A DNA stretch of 64,000 bases from Catenovulum agarivorans DS-2 (GCF_000568405.1 NZ_ARZY01000027.1:1-64000), one strand, 5' to 3'; numbered from the stretch's first letter, positions 1-9,483 are shown. The notes: a model not told the origin generated them from the sequence alone. Numbers and translations: made by a program.

Positions 1-1393
1 CTTGCTGTTGCTGGCCATCTTGCTGTTGTTGTTGATTTTTCAGTTGCTCAGCAAGTGCTTTATTGTCTTGTGCTTTGCTAAAGTCTGGCTGACGTTTTAT
101 TGCTTGATCATAAGCTTTTATCGCCTCATCTAATTTACCTAACTGGGCGAGCGCATTACCCTTGTTATAAAAGGCATCCGCGCTATCGAGTTGGTTAAAT
201 TGCTCAATCGCTGCTTCTAAATTACCTTGTTTAAACAAAGCTGCGCCCTTGATTGCTGGATCATCGGCTAGTGCTGCTGCGTCTTGGTATTTTTGTTGTT
301 GTAGCGCGGTCATCGCTTGTTGGTCATCATTTTTAAATAGCCTATCTATAACATTGGCGTAACTATCATTGGTATAACTGGCTGAGAAAATTAATAAACC
401 AACTGCAAACAAACTTTGTTGGCGGGCAAACCACAAAAACAATGGCAGTGCGAGTACAGATAAAACGGCACCAAAGTCAAACCATTGATCACCGGTTATT
501 TCGGTTTCTTCTTGCTTGGCATTTTTGTTTTGCCGTTGAATACTCTCGGTCACGTAGTTGATGTCACGATCGCTTGTGGTCAGTCTGTGATAATGACCAG
601 AGACGCTTTTTGCCAGAGTGGTTAACTTAGATTCGTTGAGTTTAGGAATAACAATACTGCCTGAGCTATCTTTCAATAATTCGCCTGATTGCAGTTTGAT
701 TGGCGCGCCAGTTGGTGTACCAACACCAAAAATCACCAGCGTATATTCGGTATTGTTCAAATAACGGCTGACATCTTCAAACTCTAATTGACTGACATGA
801 TCTGTAAACCAGTATATTTCACCTTTAAGATGACCGGCATTTTTTAACAGCTCTATTGCCTCTATAACACCTAAACCTGCATCACTGCCCATGACTGGCA
901 TAATTTCGGGTTGCAAACTTGGTAGCAAAGCAGCAACATTTTTGCTGTCTGGTGTGAGTGGACTAATGGTAAACGCATCTCCAGCATAAGCGACTAACCC
1001 TAGCTCGCCTTCGGTTATCTGGCGTGATAAGTCAATTGCTTTAAATCTTGCTTGGGTTAGGCGATCGGGTTTTAAATCTTCAGAGCGCATAGACATTGAT
1101 AAATCAAACAATATTACTCGGCCAATGTCGGCACTAAAGACTGGTTGGGGACGTTTCTCCCAAGCTGGCCCAGCTAATGCTAACACAATTACTGACCACA
1201 ACAGTATCAGGCTATACAAAGGAAATTGTTTCACTTGATTACTGTTAGATATCAATTTCGTTGCTAGATGAGCAGGAATAAATTTATGCCAACTCGATTG
1301 TACCAACTGGTGTTGTTTTAGATACCAAGCCAATGCTATACAAGGCAAAAGTGCAATTAACCACTCAGGGCGTAAAAAATGAAAGTCGTCCAT
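1..1393 (-). CDS. batB: VWA/TPR protein, BatB-type (partial, runs off left edge)
   Basis: This frame was read directly by translating the reverse strand; it is open from an ATG at 1393 to the window edge, so about 464 residues are seen and the C-terminus is missing. It starts with a membrane segment, then a second hydrophobic stretch near residues 55-75, then a von Willebrand factor A domain with the MIDAS motif DLSMS at residues 97-101. Another membrane segment follows near residues 325-350. The C-terminal part holds TPR-like helices (residues about 395-450) and ends in a Gln-rich stretch. The start overlaps the stop of the upstream batA gene by one base (TAATG), which indicates translational coupling. 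BatB-type proteins are inner-membrane partners of MoxR AAA+ ATPases; the precise role is unknown. Confident about the family, less about which paralogue. Confidence 0.85.
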   Translation of the reverse strand, partial: MDDFHFLRPEWLIALLPCIALAWYLKQHQLVQSSWHKFIPAHLATKLISNSNQVKQFPLYSLILLWSVIVLALAGPAWEKRPQPVFSADIGRVILFDLSMSMRSEDLKPDRLTQARFKAIDLSRQITEGELGLVAYAGDAFTISPLTPDSKNVAALLPSLQPEIMPVMGSDAGLGVIEAIELLKNAGHLKGEIYWFTDHVSQLEFEDVSRYLNNTEYTLVIFGVGTPTGAPIKLQSGELLKDSSGSIVIPKLNESKLTTLAKSVSGHYHRLTTSDRDINYVTESIQRQNKNAKQEETEITGDQWFDFGAVLSVLALPLFLWFARQQSLFAVGLLIFSASYTNDSYANVIDRLFKNDDQQAMTALQQQKYQDAAALADDPAIKGAALFKQGNLEAAIEQFNQLDSADAFYNKGNALAQLGKLDEAIKAYDQAIKRQPDFSKAQDNKALAEQLKNQQQQQDGQQQQ

Positions 1394-2439
1394 TATTTAA
1401 CTCCTTGAGATTTTGTTAAAAATTTACCGCCCAGCTGCGAGGTAAACTGCAATAGCATGGGGGTTATAGATAACAATACAGTTAAGATAAAAGCTATGGT
1501 TAATGGCCAATAGAATAAACTGGTTTGTGGTCTTAACTGAATTGCCTCTTCACTAACTGGTTCGAGTTTATCAAGTTCAGCATAAATCTTACTCAGCTCT
1601 TGAGCATCACGCGCTCGAAAATATAGCCCGCCTGTTTCTTGAGCAATTTGATTGAGGGTACTTTCGTCTAAATCAGCCGAGGGGTTGCGTTTTTGGTAGC
1701 CAAAGAACCCTTTAACTAGCATTTCGTCGGCCCCAACACCTATAGTATATATTTTGATTCCTTCACTTTTAGCCAATTGCAATGCTTCTGATGGCTGCAA
1801 ATTCCCTGAAGTATTTTGTCCGTCGGTTAACAAAATTAAAATTTTATTGCTGTTTTCTTTTTGCGAAAAACGTTTCGCTGCTAACCCTATTGCATCACCA
1901 ATGGCGGTCTTATCGCCCACTAAACCTATGATACTTTCGTCTAACATTTGCGCGACTGTGTTCAAATCGCGCGTTAGCGGGGTTTGCAAATAAGCGGTGT
2001 CGGCAAACAGAATTAAACCAAGTCGATCACCTAATCTACGCTGAATAAAGTCTTTTAATACATATTTTGTCATATCTAGGCGATTCACTCTTTGCTGATT
2101 AATCACCATGTCGTCCATTTCCATCGAACCTGATAGGTCGACGGCTAACATAATATCACGCCCTTCAGCTGGCAAAGTGATGGGGTCACCTACCCAAACG
2201 GGTTGGCTTGCGGATGCCAACAAACATAACCAAATTAACCACGCTGTGATGCTTTTATAAATCGATTTTTTGCCATCGGCTATTGGCTGTTGGCTTAGGC
2301 TATGTTTTGATAAAAAGGGTGCCTTTAACCTAGCGCCCTCTAATTTACTGTTTTTGCTGAAAAATTTTCCAACTAACCAAGGTAATGGCAAGAGTAAAAA
2401 TATCCATGGCCACTGAACTTCAAACATCTCGGGCTCCAT
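1393..2439 (-). CDS. batA: VWA domain membrane protein, BatA-type
   Basis: 348 residues with the usual BatA layout: an N-terminal membrane segment (about 11-25), a second near 63-80, a periplasmic von Willebrand A domain with an intact MIDAS motif DLSGS at 101-105, and a C-terminal membrane segment near 310-332. It belongs to the moxR-DUF58-DUF4381-batA-batB cluster, which in other bacteria is linked to envelope stress, aerotolerance or metal-cofactor chaperoning; the client here is not known. The start overlaps the end of the DUF4381 gene by about 20 bases and its stop overlaps the batB start, so the five genes are probably one transcript. An alternative ATG four codons in (2427) is possible. 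Confidence 0.88.
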   Translation of the reverse strand: MEPEMFEVQWPWIFLLLPLPWLVGKFFSKNSKLEGARLKAPFLSKHSLSQQPIADGKKSIYKSITAWLIWLCLLASASQPVWVGDPITLPAEGRDIMLAVDLSGSMEMDDMVINQQRVNRLDMTKYVLKDFIQRRLGDRLGLILFADTAYLQTPLTRDLNTVAQMLDESIIGLVGDKTAIGDAIGLAAKRFSQKENSNKILILLTDGQNTSGNLQPSEALQLAKSEGIKIYTIGVGADEMLVKGFFGYQKRNPSADLDESTLNQIAQETGGLYFRARDAQELSKIYAELDKLEPVSEEAIQLRPQTSLFYWPLTIAFILTVLLSITPMLLQFTSQLGGKFLTKSQGVK

Positions 2440-2914
2440 TTTTACGACTGATTTGTTTCGCTAATTTAATTGCAGCAGCTTGTTGCTCAGCGGTCACTTC
2501 GGCTTGTGCATTGCCAGAATATTGTTGCGCGTATAAATCATTGAGGCTACAAAGCTCTTGTTTTTGCCACAGTTTGGCAGACTTATCACTATGATTAATC
2601 ACTTGTGCTAACCAAAATTGATGCATTTTTTCTGCAGACAAACTCGCGACCTGCGTTCGGCCATAATAGTGAATCGCCAACTGTTTTAATAACACTGCTA
2701 GTTGTTGTGTTGATGAAGTGATTTTAAGTTGATGAATTACGCGTTTTTTATAAGCATTAAATTTAATTTGTTGGAAGACATACTTGCCAACCACCAATAC
2801 TACAACTAATAGCAATAGAATGACCAGCCACCAGCCCCACGCAAGTGGCCACCAGCTAGCTTGTTCAGGCGTTTGTACATCTTTAAATGCTTCCATTAAA
2901 TCATTTGGATTCAT
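2420..2914 (-). CDS. DUF4381 family membrane protein
   Basis: 164 residues if started at the ATG at 2914, which overlaps the DUF58 stop in an ATGA junction; a longer frame upstream merely overlaps the DUF58 gene. It has a single strong membrane segment at about residues 24-47 preceded by a Trp-rich stretch, followed by a basic, helical cytoplasmic domain. The position between DUF58 and batA is the standard place for DUF4381 proteins in proteobacterial bat operons. Function is unknown; it is generally assumed to be a membrane scaffold for the VWA proteins. The family call rests on topology and gene order rather than on a catalytic motif. Confidence 0.8.
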   Translation of the reverse strand: MNPNDLMEAFKDVQTPEQASWWPLAWGWWLVILLLLVVVLVVGKYVFQQIKFNAYKKRVIHQLKITSSTQQLAVLLKQLAIHYYGRTQVASLSAEKMHQFWLAQVINHSDKSAKLWQKQELCSLNDLYAQQYSGNAQAEVTAEQQAAAIKLAKQISRKNGARDV

Positions 2915-3858
2915 CTGAGTTGCACCTCTAACGGAACACCCGCACTCACATTGGTTGCAATGCATCGGCAACGTCTTAACCAAGCATCTTGTTGGGCTAT
3001 CATATGTTGATATTCCGATTGATAACTTTGGGCGATTTTGTGGTCACCCAAGGTCACCACACCTTGCTCGCCATTATATTCAACTGGCAAAGTCATTCTG
3101 CCGGAAAATTTTGGCAGAGCTTGCTCCATTGGATCAAATATTCGATATGCCATTATTTCACAGTGCTGCGACAACAAAGTTAAATGTTTTGTTGCGGTTT
3201 CATTTAGATTGTGGAAATCGCTAATGATGATTATCAAACTGCCTGGACGTGCCAAACGGCGCAGACGCATACAAGTTTGAATAAAGTGTTGGTTGGTATC
3301 GTCGGACGAATTGTCGGTATTGTTGTTAACCTGAGTGTTCATTTGCTCAAGGTGATGCAAATAATGCAATACAGATGGTGTGCGTGCTTTTGGTTTTTGC
3401 TCTGCGTGTTGTTGTTCATTAAAAACAATTCCACCCAAGCGGTCGCCCATGCGGTTAACCGCCCAAGCCATTAATGATGCTAAATGACTAGCTTGTACCG
3501 ACTTGAACAACAGCTGGCTACCAAACTGCATCGACTCAGATAAATCAGTAACAATAAATACTGGGCGCTCACGTTCTTCGCGGAATAGTTTGGTATGAGT
3601 TGTATTGGTTCTGGCCGTTACCCGCCAGTCAATCATACGTATGTCATCACCCGGCTGGTAATGACGTACTTCATCAAATTCCATACCGCGACCTTTATGA
3701 GCCGAAACATATTGGCCTGACAAGCGCGCTTGTAAGCCGTATTTAGGAGATAGATCGAGCAAACCAGTTTTACTACGATAATGCAGCAACTCAGGCATAG
3801 ATACACTAACCCCGTCGGCCGAAATGGATTTTAGCCAATCTAAATGTATCGCTGACAT
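2911..3858 (-). CDS. DUF58 domain protein
   Basis: 315 residues from the ATG at 3858, which lies four bases after the moxR stop; an upstream TTG would add four residues. The family hallmark block with GDDIRMIDWR is at residues 70-79, followed by a basic segment and a VWA-like fold with DLSES at 105-109. No signal peptide or membrane segment is seen, so it probably acts in the cytoplasm with MoxR. DUF58 genes almost always follow moxR, as here. The stop overlaps the DUF4381 start. It is probably an adaptor that presents MoxR to the membrane VWA proteins, but that is an inference from the operon type. Confidence 0.88.
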   Translation of the reverse strand: MSAIHLDWLKSISADGVSVSMPELLHYRSKTGLLDLSPKYGLQARLSGQYVSAHKGRGMEFDEVRHYQPGDDIRMIDWRVTARTNTTHTKLFREERERPVFIVTDLSESMQFGSQLLFKSVQASHLASLMAWAVNRMGDRLGGIVFNEQQHAEQKPKARTPSVLHYLHHLEQMNTQVNNNTDNSSDDTNQHFIQTCMRLRRLARPGSLIIIISDFHNLNETATKHLTLLSQHCEIMAYRIFDPMEQALPKFSGRMTLPVEYNGEQGVVTLGDHKIAQSYQSEYQHMIAQQDAWLRRCRCIATNVSAGVPLEVQLR

Positions 3859-3862
3859 AACT

Positions 3863-4819
3863 TTAAGCAACAGCCACTAGTTGTAATATTTTATCTAAAA
3901 CGTCATTTGCTTTGACGCCATCCGCTTCTGCTTCATAGGTTAATACTAAGCGGTGACGCAGCACATTATGAAATACGGCCTGAACATCTTCTGGCGTAAC
4001 AAAATCTCGGCCAGCCAACCAAGCTTTGGCGCGTGCACATCGGTCTAACGAAATAGTTGCACGAGGCGATGCACCAAATCCAAGCCAGCTGGCTAGTTGT
4101 GCATCATATTTTGCGGGTTGGCGAGTCGCGACAATCAAATCAACAATGTATTGTTCAATTGCATCAGCCATATGAATGCTGAGTACAGCTTCACGTGCTG
4201 CAAAAATATCTTGTTGCGATAGCTTTTCTGTTAAATTAGTTGATTTGCTCAGTGCTTCACCACGGGTTAAGCGTAAAATTTGTTGCTCAACTTCTGCCCC
4301 TGGGTAATCAATTTCTAAATGCATTAAAAAGCGGTCTAGTTGTGCTTCTGGTAAAGGGTAGGTACCTTCTTGTTCCAGAGGATTTTGTGTCGCCATAACC
4401 AAGAATAAATCTGGTAGCGCATAAGTTTTTTTACCAACGGTAATTTGTTGTTCTGCCATTGCCTCTAATAGGGCTGATTGAACTTTAGCGGGTGCACGGT
4501 TTATTTCGTCTGCCAATACCAAGTTATGGAATAATGGCCCTGGCTGAAATACAAAAGAACCATCTTCTGGGCGGTATATATCTGTACCCGTTAAATCAGC
4601 TGGAAGCAGGTCAGGGGTAAATTGTACACGATGGAAATTACCATCAACACCTTTGGCCAATGCGTTAATTGCACGGGTTTTAGCAAGCCCAGGCGGGCCT
4701 TCAACCAATATGTGACCGTTTGCAAGCAATGCAATTAACATACTTTCAGTCAATTCTGGTTGACCGATTACTTGAGTGTCTAAATAGCTTTTTAGCTGGT
4801 TAAATTGTTCTGCCGGCAT
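3863..4819 (-). CDS. moxR: MoxR family AAA+ ATPase
   Basis: 318 residues, the usual MoxR length. Walker A is GPPGLAKT at residues 41-48 and Walker B LVLADE at 100-105, followed by the conserved INRAP segment; the sensor region MATQNP and the LPEAQLDRF motif are also present. MoxR ATPases act as chaperones that assemble or activate protein complexes, often metal-dependent ones, together with VWA proteins. It is the first gene of the five-gene minus-strand cluster. The 218-base gap upstream, towards the divergent glycosylase gene, should hold the promoter, although no clear consensus was recognised. Confidence 0.93.
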   Translation of the reverse strand: MPAEQFNQLKSYLDTQVIGQPELTESMLIALLANGHILVEGPPGLAKTRAINALAKGVDGNFHRVQFTPDLLPADLTGTDIYRPEDGSFVFQPGPLFHNLVLADEINRAPAKVQSALLEAMAEQQITVGKKTYALPDLFLVMATQNPLEQEGTYPLPEAQLDRFLMHLEIDYPGAEVEQQILRLTRGEALSKSTNLTEKLSQQDIFAAREAVLSIHMADAIEQYIVDLIVATRQPAKYDAQLASWLGFGASPRATISLDRCARAKAWLAGRDFVTPEDVQAVFHNVLRHRLVLTYEAEADGVKANDVLDKILQLVAVA

Positions 4820-5037
4820 AATTTGTTCTTATTTGTTTATAATCTGAGGCGAAGCTCAGGTTAGTTAATTCATTCTCCGAGCACGTGTGACTCGAACCTG
4901 TCAAAAAAGTTCATCATTAGTATTTAAACTAGTTGTAAATAGCCTCTAGAATGCAAGTTGTTATCCAGAGCTCAGGTTAAATATGTAGGGGTAAAAATGT
5001 ATAATTCAATGCTTTTAAAGCACAAAGGGGTAATAAA

Positions 5038-5544
5038 TTGTTAACAGGTCTGACGGCGCAAATATCAGAAAACTGTAGAGGAATTGTTTTGGGGTCAATG
5101 CCAGGGCAAGTTTCGCTGAGTCAAGTTCAATATTATGCTCACCCCAGAAATAGCTTTTGGCCTATCATGCAAAATTATTTTTCGTTTAATCCATCCAATA
5201 GCTACCAACAGAATGTTGTTCAGTTGAATACATCCGGCCTTGGATTATGGGATGTTATTGCGCATTGCCAACGGCAGGGTAGTTTAGATTCAAGCATAGT
5301 AGCTGCAAGTATTCAAACAAACGCTTTTACTCAGCTGTTTAGCCAATATTCGCAAATCCAGCATGTTTTTCTAAATGGTCAGAAGGCTGCTCAGTTGTTT
5401 GAAAAGAAAGTTCTGAAGCAACTTCAACCTGAAATAAACTTGAGTATATACAAGTTACCGTCTACTAGTCCTGCAAACGCTACGATGACATTTGCAGAAA
5501 AACAGCAAGCTTGGCATCAAGCATTGTCTGATGCCAATTTTTGA
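5038..5544 (+). CDS. DNA-deoxyinosine glycosylase (UDG family 6-like)
   Basis: 168 residues starting at a TTG at 5038, preceded by an AAAGGGG-type ribosome binding site. The segment at residues 19-44 carries the signature GSMPG followed by YYAHPRNSFWPIM, typical of the hypoxanthine-DNA glycosylase branch of the uracil-DNA glycosylase superfamily. Later LWDV and the LPSTSPAN motif (residues about 140-148) match the second conserved block. The enzyme would remove deaminated adenine (hypoxanthine), and possibly mismatched uracil, from DNA in the cytoplasm. It stands alone, with the convergent HTH gene 19 bases downstream. Confidence 0.85.
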   Translation: MLTGLTAQISENCRGIVLGSMPGQVSLSQVQYYAHPRNSFWPIMQNYFSFNPSNSYQQNVVQLNTSGLGLWDVIAHCQRQGSLDSSIVAASIQTNAFTQLFSQYSQIQHVFLNGQKAAQLFEKKVLKQLQPEINLSIYKLPSTSPANATMTFAEKQQAWHQALSDANF

Positions 5545-5563
5545 CAATGTAGTGAAGTCTGCT

Positions 5564-5830
5564 TTAGTCTGCTAAAGCGTCTGCTTTGCCAACGGTTATT
5601 AAATCTTTAATTAAACGCTGGAATTCGTCATTTGCTTTGTTTTCGGGTGAACGATGCCAGCAAACTTGCATCATTGCCAAGAATTGGCTGACATTTGGTT
5701 CGCTTTTGCCAACTACCCAATTGTGGTAAGTTGCCCGTGATACTTTAGCTGCTTGGTATAAATCTCGTTGTGCCAAGCCTACCGCTTTGCGGGTTGTTTC
5801 TATTTGTTTTCCACTAAAAAATTTGTCCAT
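5564..5830 (-). CDS. small helix-turn-helix (XRE-like) regulator
   Basis: 88 residues from the ATG at 5830 (three residues shorter than the longest frame). Residues about 10-55 form an XRE-type helix-turn-helix: the segment around RKAVGLAQRDLYQAAKVSRA is followed by a recognition-helix-like stretch with YHNWVVGKSEPN. The C-terminal 30 residues are short and charged, without an effector domain. No toxin partner or target gene is adjacent, so its role is unknown. It is convergent with the glycosylase gene. Confidence 0.72.
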   Translation of the reverse strand: MDKFFSGKQIETTRKAVGLAQRDLYQAAKVSRATYHNWVVGKSEPNVSQFLAMMQVCWHRSPENKANDEFQRLIKDLITVGKADALAD

Positions 5831-6015
5831 AATATCCAACTACTACTCTTATTTAAACTTGGACCTATACCCAACTAACATACTGACCAGATGTTTTTTG
5901 GGCATGACTTCAAAATACCATCTATAAAAAGCTTGTTTATATTTGGTTTTTAAATTCCTATCGGTATCTTTATATCACGTAAAATAAGGGGATAAAAGCC
6001 GTTATCAGAATTTTT

Positions 6016-6036
6016 GCAACTGATAAGATCAGTTGC
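6016..6036 (-). terminator. possible intrinsic hairpin after yfcH
   Basis: A perfect nine-base stem (GCAACTGAT, loop AAG, ATCAGTTGC) begins 11 bases past the yfcH stop. The minus strand lacks a U-tract after it, so it may be a transcript-stabilising hairpin rather than a terminator. The left arm could also pair with TTATCAG at 6002-6008, giving two mutually exclusive structures. Confidence 0.4.
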
Positions 6037-6046
6037 TGTGTGTGTT

Positions 6047-6961
6047 TCAAGTGCATTCGGACAAAGCTTGTTTCAATTCTGCGTATTGAAATGAAAACCC
6101 TTGGTCAGTTAAATGCTTAGGTATAACAGCTTGGCCTGTCAATAAAAGATCTGACATTTCGCCAAAAATGCCAACCAGTAGCCATTTCGGTGTGCGGAAT
6201 ACACATGGCCTAGATAAAACACTAGCCAGCGTTTGGCTGAACACTTGATTACTGACTGGATTAGGCGAGGTTAAGTTGATTGGACCTTGACACTGGTTAT
6301 TGTGGATTAAAAATTTTATTGCATCGACGTGGTCATCGATATGTATCCATGACATCATTTGCTCACCGCTACCCATAGGGCCGCCTAATCCAAACTTAAA
6401 AGCTGGCAGCATTTTAGCTAAGGCTCCGCCGTGAGCACTTAAAACGATCCCTGTTCGAATGACACACACTCTAGTGAACTTCTGGCAACTTAGCGCTATC
6501 TGTTCCCATTTTGAACACACCTGATGGGTAAATTCATTGTTAATCTGCTGGTGGCTTTCATCTACTTGAACTCCTTGCGGTTGCCGGCCATAAAAGCCTA
6601 TTGCTGAACCAGAAATAAACACTTGCGGTTTTTCGTTAGCTTGCTCAATTAAGTTGACCAGTTGCTGAGTAATTTTCCAACGGCTTTGGCAAATTTTGTC
6701 TTTTTGCGATTGAGACCAACGCTTGTCTGCAATTGGCTCACCCGCGAGATTAATCACAACGGTAAATTTAAACTCGCTGGCTTGAGGTAAATGACTGATT
6801 ACCCGTACACTCGCACCAAACATTTGTTTAGCTTTTGTAGGCGCTCGGGTTAAAACTGTTATGTTGTAGTCGGTGTTTTGTGCAGCATGTGATTCACTGA
6901 GTAAACTTGCAATAAGTGCTCGACCAATTAATCCTGTACCGCCGGTTATCAACATATTCAT
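6047..6961 (-). CDS. yfcH: TIGR01777-type epimerase/SDR family protein (YfcH)
   Basis: 304 residues. The N-terminal nucleotide-binding loop is GGTGLIG at residues 7-13, followed by an extended SDR Rossmann fold with INLAGEPI and the SGSAIGFYG segment near the active site. The C-terminal region (about 250-300) matches the small domain seen in YfcH-like proteins, including the RPCVFRTPKWLL block. A good AGGAG ribosome binding site precedes the ATG at 6961. The gene lies directly downstream of folX on the same strand, the same order as in enterobacteria, which supports the name. The substrate is not known; a nucleotide-sugar epimerase activity is assumed from the family only. Confidence 0.9.
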   Translation of the reverse strand: MNMLITGGTGLIGRALIASLLSESHAAQNTDYNITVLTRAPTKAKQMFGASVRVISHLPQASEFKFTVVINLAGEPIADKRWSQSQKDKICQSRWKITQQLVNLIEQANEKPQVFISGSAIGFYGRQPQGVQVDESHQQINNEFTHQVCSKWEQIALSCQKFTRVCVIRTGIVLSAHGGALAKMLPAFKFGLGGPMGSGEQMMSWIHIDDHVDAIKFLIHNNQCQGPINLTSPNPVSNQVFSQTLASVLSRPCVFRTPKWLLVGIFGEMSDLLLTGQAVIPKHLTDQGFSFQYAELKQALSECT

Positions 6962-7012
6962 AACTCACTCCTGAATAAGCGCCTAACAATTAACCTAGCC
7001 GTTAAGTATAGG

Positions 7013-7381
7013 TTACTTTTCGCAGCTGAGTGTCAACGATACTGAATCAGCAAACCTAAGGGCATAGGGTTTATCAATTTCAACTTCTGCATATTTAACC
7101 CATGCATGTTCACTGGCAATTTCTAATACATCAGCAGTTAATTTCTCCAGCAAATAAAAGCGGTTGTTTTCAACATGCTGAATAACTTTTTTAGTAATAC
7201 TGCGGTAATTTAGCGCGTCATCCATGTTATCACTCTGCGCAGCTTGGACGGCACAATATTGAATTTTTGCGTTGACCACGACATCTTGTTTATTTTGTAT
7301 TTCTTCATCTTTGATACCAATAAAGGTGCGTAGCCTTAAATTTTTTATTTTTATCGTGGCAAGATGTGGTTGGTTACTCAT
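7013..7381 (-). CDS. folX: dihydroneopterin triphosphate 2'-epimerase FolX
   Basis: 122 residues, matching the usual FolX length. The N-terminal [16 protein letters not shown] block, the [20 protein letters not shown] segment and the [23 protein letters not shown]-terminus follow the E. coli FolX sequence, as I recall it, nearly position by position. The enzyme converts 7,8-dihydroneopterin triphosphate to its 2' epimer; it is a tunnelling-fold relative of FolB. It shares a transcript with yfcH, about 50 bases downstream, and is divergent from the AI-2E permease gene. Confidence 0.93.
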   Translation of the reverse strand: MSNQPHLATIKIKNLRLRTFIGIKDEEIQNKQDVVVNAKIQYCAVQAAQSDNMDDALNYRSITKKVIQHVENNRFYLLEKLTADVLEIASEHAWVKYAEVEIDKPYALRFADSVSLTLSCEK

Positions 7382-7461
7382 TTGTTTTCCTTGATTTATT
7401 CGTTATTTGTTTTCAATATACACACAATATAACGAATTCTAGTGAAGAATGGATCATCTAT

Positions 7462-8541
7462 ATGTCTGTTACCCATCATCCGGTATTTCGAGTTTTTATT
7501 GTACTCGCGTCTCTCGTGGTTATTTTGGCTGGCATCAAAGCATCGCAACAACTGCTGGTTCCTTTTATTTTATCTATTTTTATTGCGATTGTGTGTCAGC
7601 CGTTAATTACGCTACTTGAAGGTATTAAAGTGCCAAAGTGGGCCGGGGTTTCATTGGTGGTCGCGCTTATTATCACCTTAGGTTTTTCGTTAGCCAGTTT
7701 GGTGGGGCAATCGATTAATGACTTTAGTAAAGATTTACCCATGTATAAAACCAAACTACAAGGTGAACTATTTTGGTTAACCGAGCAACTGGCTTCGGTC
7801 AATATTCATCTTAACAAAGAACAAATCGCCAAACATTTTGACCCCGGTGCGGCGATGTCGTTGGCAACCAATATGTTGTCTGGTTTAGGTAACACACTAG
7901 CCAATGTGTTTTTAATTCTGTTAACGACCGTTTTTATGCTGTTTGAAGCAGACACAGCTCATAAAAAACTCTATCTGATGTGGGATGAGCCTGCTAAGCA
8001 CATTGATAAAATTGATGAGTTCCTACACTCAGTTAATAACTATTTGGCCATTAAAACAATCGTCAGTATTGGCACTGGTCTGTTGGCTGGCAGTTTGTGC
8101 TGGTTAATAGGGGTGGACTATTTTGTACTGTGGGGTGTGTTAGCTTTTTTATTCAACTATATCCCAAATATAGGTTCGATAATTGCGGCAATTCCAGCGG
8201 TTTTGTTGGCTTTAGTGCAAATCAGCCCAAGTGCAGCGCTAGGGTTAGCGATAGGTTACATTGTTATAAATACGGTTATGGGCAATGTGATTGAACCTAA
8301 GTTCATGGGCAAAGGCTTAGGGCTTTCCACTCTGGTTGTGTTTTTAAGTTTAATTTTTTGGGGATGGTTATTAGGTACTGTGGGGATGTTGTTGTCTGTA
8401 CTATTGACCATGGTCGTTAAAATAGCCGCCGACTCATCTGAATCCGCGCACTGGTTGGCTGTGCTGCTTTCAAACCAAACCGAAGTGGAGGAGGAAGCTG
8501 AATCGCAGCAGATATTTGATGCGGAAGATGTTGAAAAGTAA
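7462..8541 (+). CDS. AI-2E family transporter (TqsA/PerM-like permease)
   Basis: 359 residues from the ATG at 7462; the longer frame would start inside folX. It has about seven to eight membrane segments: two close together at the N-terminus (about 10-75), one near 155, a block at about 205-285, and a final one near 300-335, with the soluble segment at 80-150 typical of the family. The conserved FNYIPNIGSIIAAIP motif lies near residues 240-255 and PKFMGKGLGLS near 280. Family members export autoinducer-2 or act as Na+/H+ antiporters; this sequence alone cannot separate these. The C-terminus ends in an acidic tail. Confidence 0.85.
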   Translation: MSVTHHPVFRVFIVLASLVVILAGIKASQQLLVPFILSIFIAIVCQPLITLLEGIKVPKWAGVSLVVALIITLGFSLASLVGQSINDFSKDLPMYKTKLQGELFWLTEQLASVNIHLNKEQIAKHFDPGAAMSLATNMLSGLGNTLANVFLILLTTVFMLFEADTAHKKLYLMWDEPAKHIDKIDEFLHSVNNYLAIKTIVSIGTGLLAGSLCWLIGVDYFVLWGVLAFLFNYIPNIGSIIAAIPAVLLALVQISPSAALGLAIGYIVINTVMGNVIEPKFMGKGLGLSTLVVFLSLIFWGWLLGTVGMLLSVLLTMVVKIAADSSESAHWLAVLLSNQTEVEEEAESQQIFDAEDVEK

Positions 8542-8545
8542 CTTA

Positions 8546-9433
8546 TTAATTTTCAACTAAGCCGCCATCGATAAATTGCCATCGCAATTTCTCAATTAAT
8601 TTCTGTTTGGCGATGGCACCCGCTTGGGTATATTGGCTTTTACCAGCATCAAATTTAACCCGTTTGCGTAGCTTCTTTTGTTTAGACCAGCTAATTAACA
8701 ATGCATCGTAATTTTCGGGTGATAAAGCCACACCAGATAAAAACGCGTTAAGGCCTTTGGCCGAGTCGAGTTGCCAGTCACCTAAGTTTTGATCAAATGC
8801 ACTTGCACCGTTAAACATATTTGAAAGATTTTTTACTTGGCTAACATTCCAATGACTAATATCTCCATTGAATGAAATTGCATCACGGAACATGCCATTG
8901 GTTTTGCTTACCTTCGAAAGTATAGGGGCGTCGCTTGCTGATACATTCAAATGTTTGCATCCCCAGAATGCCGCGCCCATAGAACGCCATTGAATGTCTC
9001 CCCATTGCTCAATGTCGATAATTTTATCTTTATCTACTCCCGGTGCGTCACCATTTCGAATGCCATTGTCAAAGTGAATTTGTGGAAACTTTCCCCAAAT
9101 TTTTATCCGATAAATACCAGGTTGTGTATACAGATGCGTGGCTAGGTGTTTGGCGTTTTTATCGCCCGCTTTGATTGGTGCATCTTGCCAGTGTTCAACT
9201 GTACCATCTCCCCAATCTACTTTATAATCATAACCATCTCCCCAAGTGGGTAGGGTGATTGTGGTATTTGCTTGTTCTATTTTCCATTTACTTATAAAAG
9301 GGCGGAAGTTTGATTGCTCGCTATCAGCTACATTGGCTGGGTGCGCTATTGCGATATTGTTTAGCCAGCAAAGCAGGGTGAATAGGCATATAAATGCATA
9401 ATTTAATAATGTGTTTTTCGTTGAGTGGGGCAT
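8546..9433 (-). CDS. DUF285 (BspA-like) secreted repeat protein
   Basis: 295 residues from the ATG at 9433; a TTG four codons upstream is the alternative. An N-terminal signal peptide with a hydrophobic core ends near residue 31 (AIA-HP). Residues about 45-120 contain the WGDGTVEHW and LYTQPGIYRIKIWG segments seen in PKD-like/BspA N-terminal regions, and residues 140-235 carry degenerate DUF285 repeats with MFRDAISFNGDISHWNVS and MFNGASAFDQNLGDW. Such proteins are surface-located with unknown ligands. It lies downstream of the large lipoprotein gene but is separated from it by a strong hairpin, and is convergent with the permease gene. Confidence 0.8.
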   Translation of the reverse strand: MPHSTKNTLLNYAFICLFTLLCWLNNIAIAHPANVADSEQSNFRPFISKWKIEQANTTITLPTWGDGYDYKVDWGDGTVEHWQDAPIKAGDKNAKHLATHLYTQPGIYRIKIWGKFPQIHFDNGIRNGDAPGVDKDKIIDIEQWGDIQWRSMGAAFWGCKHLNVSASDAPILSKVSKTNGMFRDAISFNGDISHWNVSQVKNLSNMFNGASAFDQNLGDWQLDSAKGLNAFLSGVALSPENYDALLISWSKQKKLRKRVKFDAGKSQYTQAGAIAKQKLIEKLRWQFIDGGLVEN

Positions 9434-9450
9434 AAATTTGGCCAATTGCT

Positions 9451-9483
9451 AAAAAAGCCTTAACCAAATTATGGTTAAGGCTT
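9451..9483 (-). terminator. intrinsic terminator after the Big2 lipoprotein gene
   Basis: A 12-base stem (AAGCCTTAACCA / TGGTTAAGGCTT) with a five-base loop is followed on the minus strand by a run of T residues. It lies about 25 bases past the stop of the 9507-12137 gene and upstream of the DUF285 gene. Confidence 0.85.
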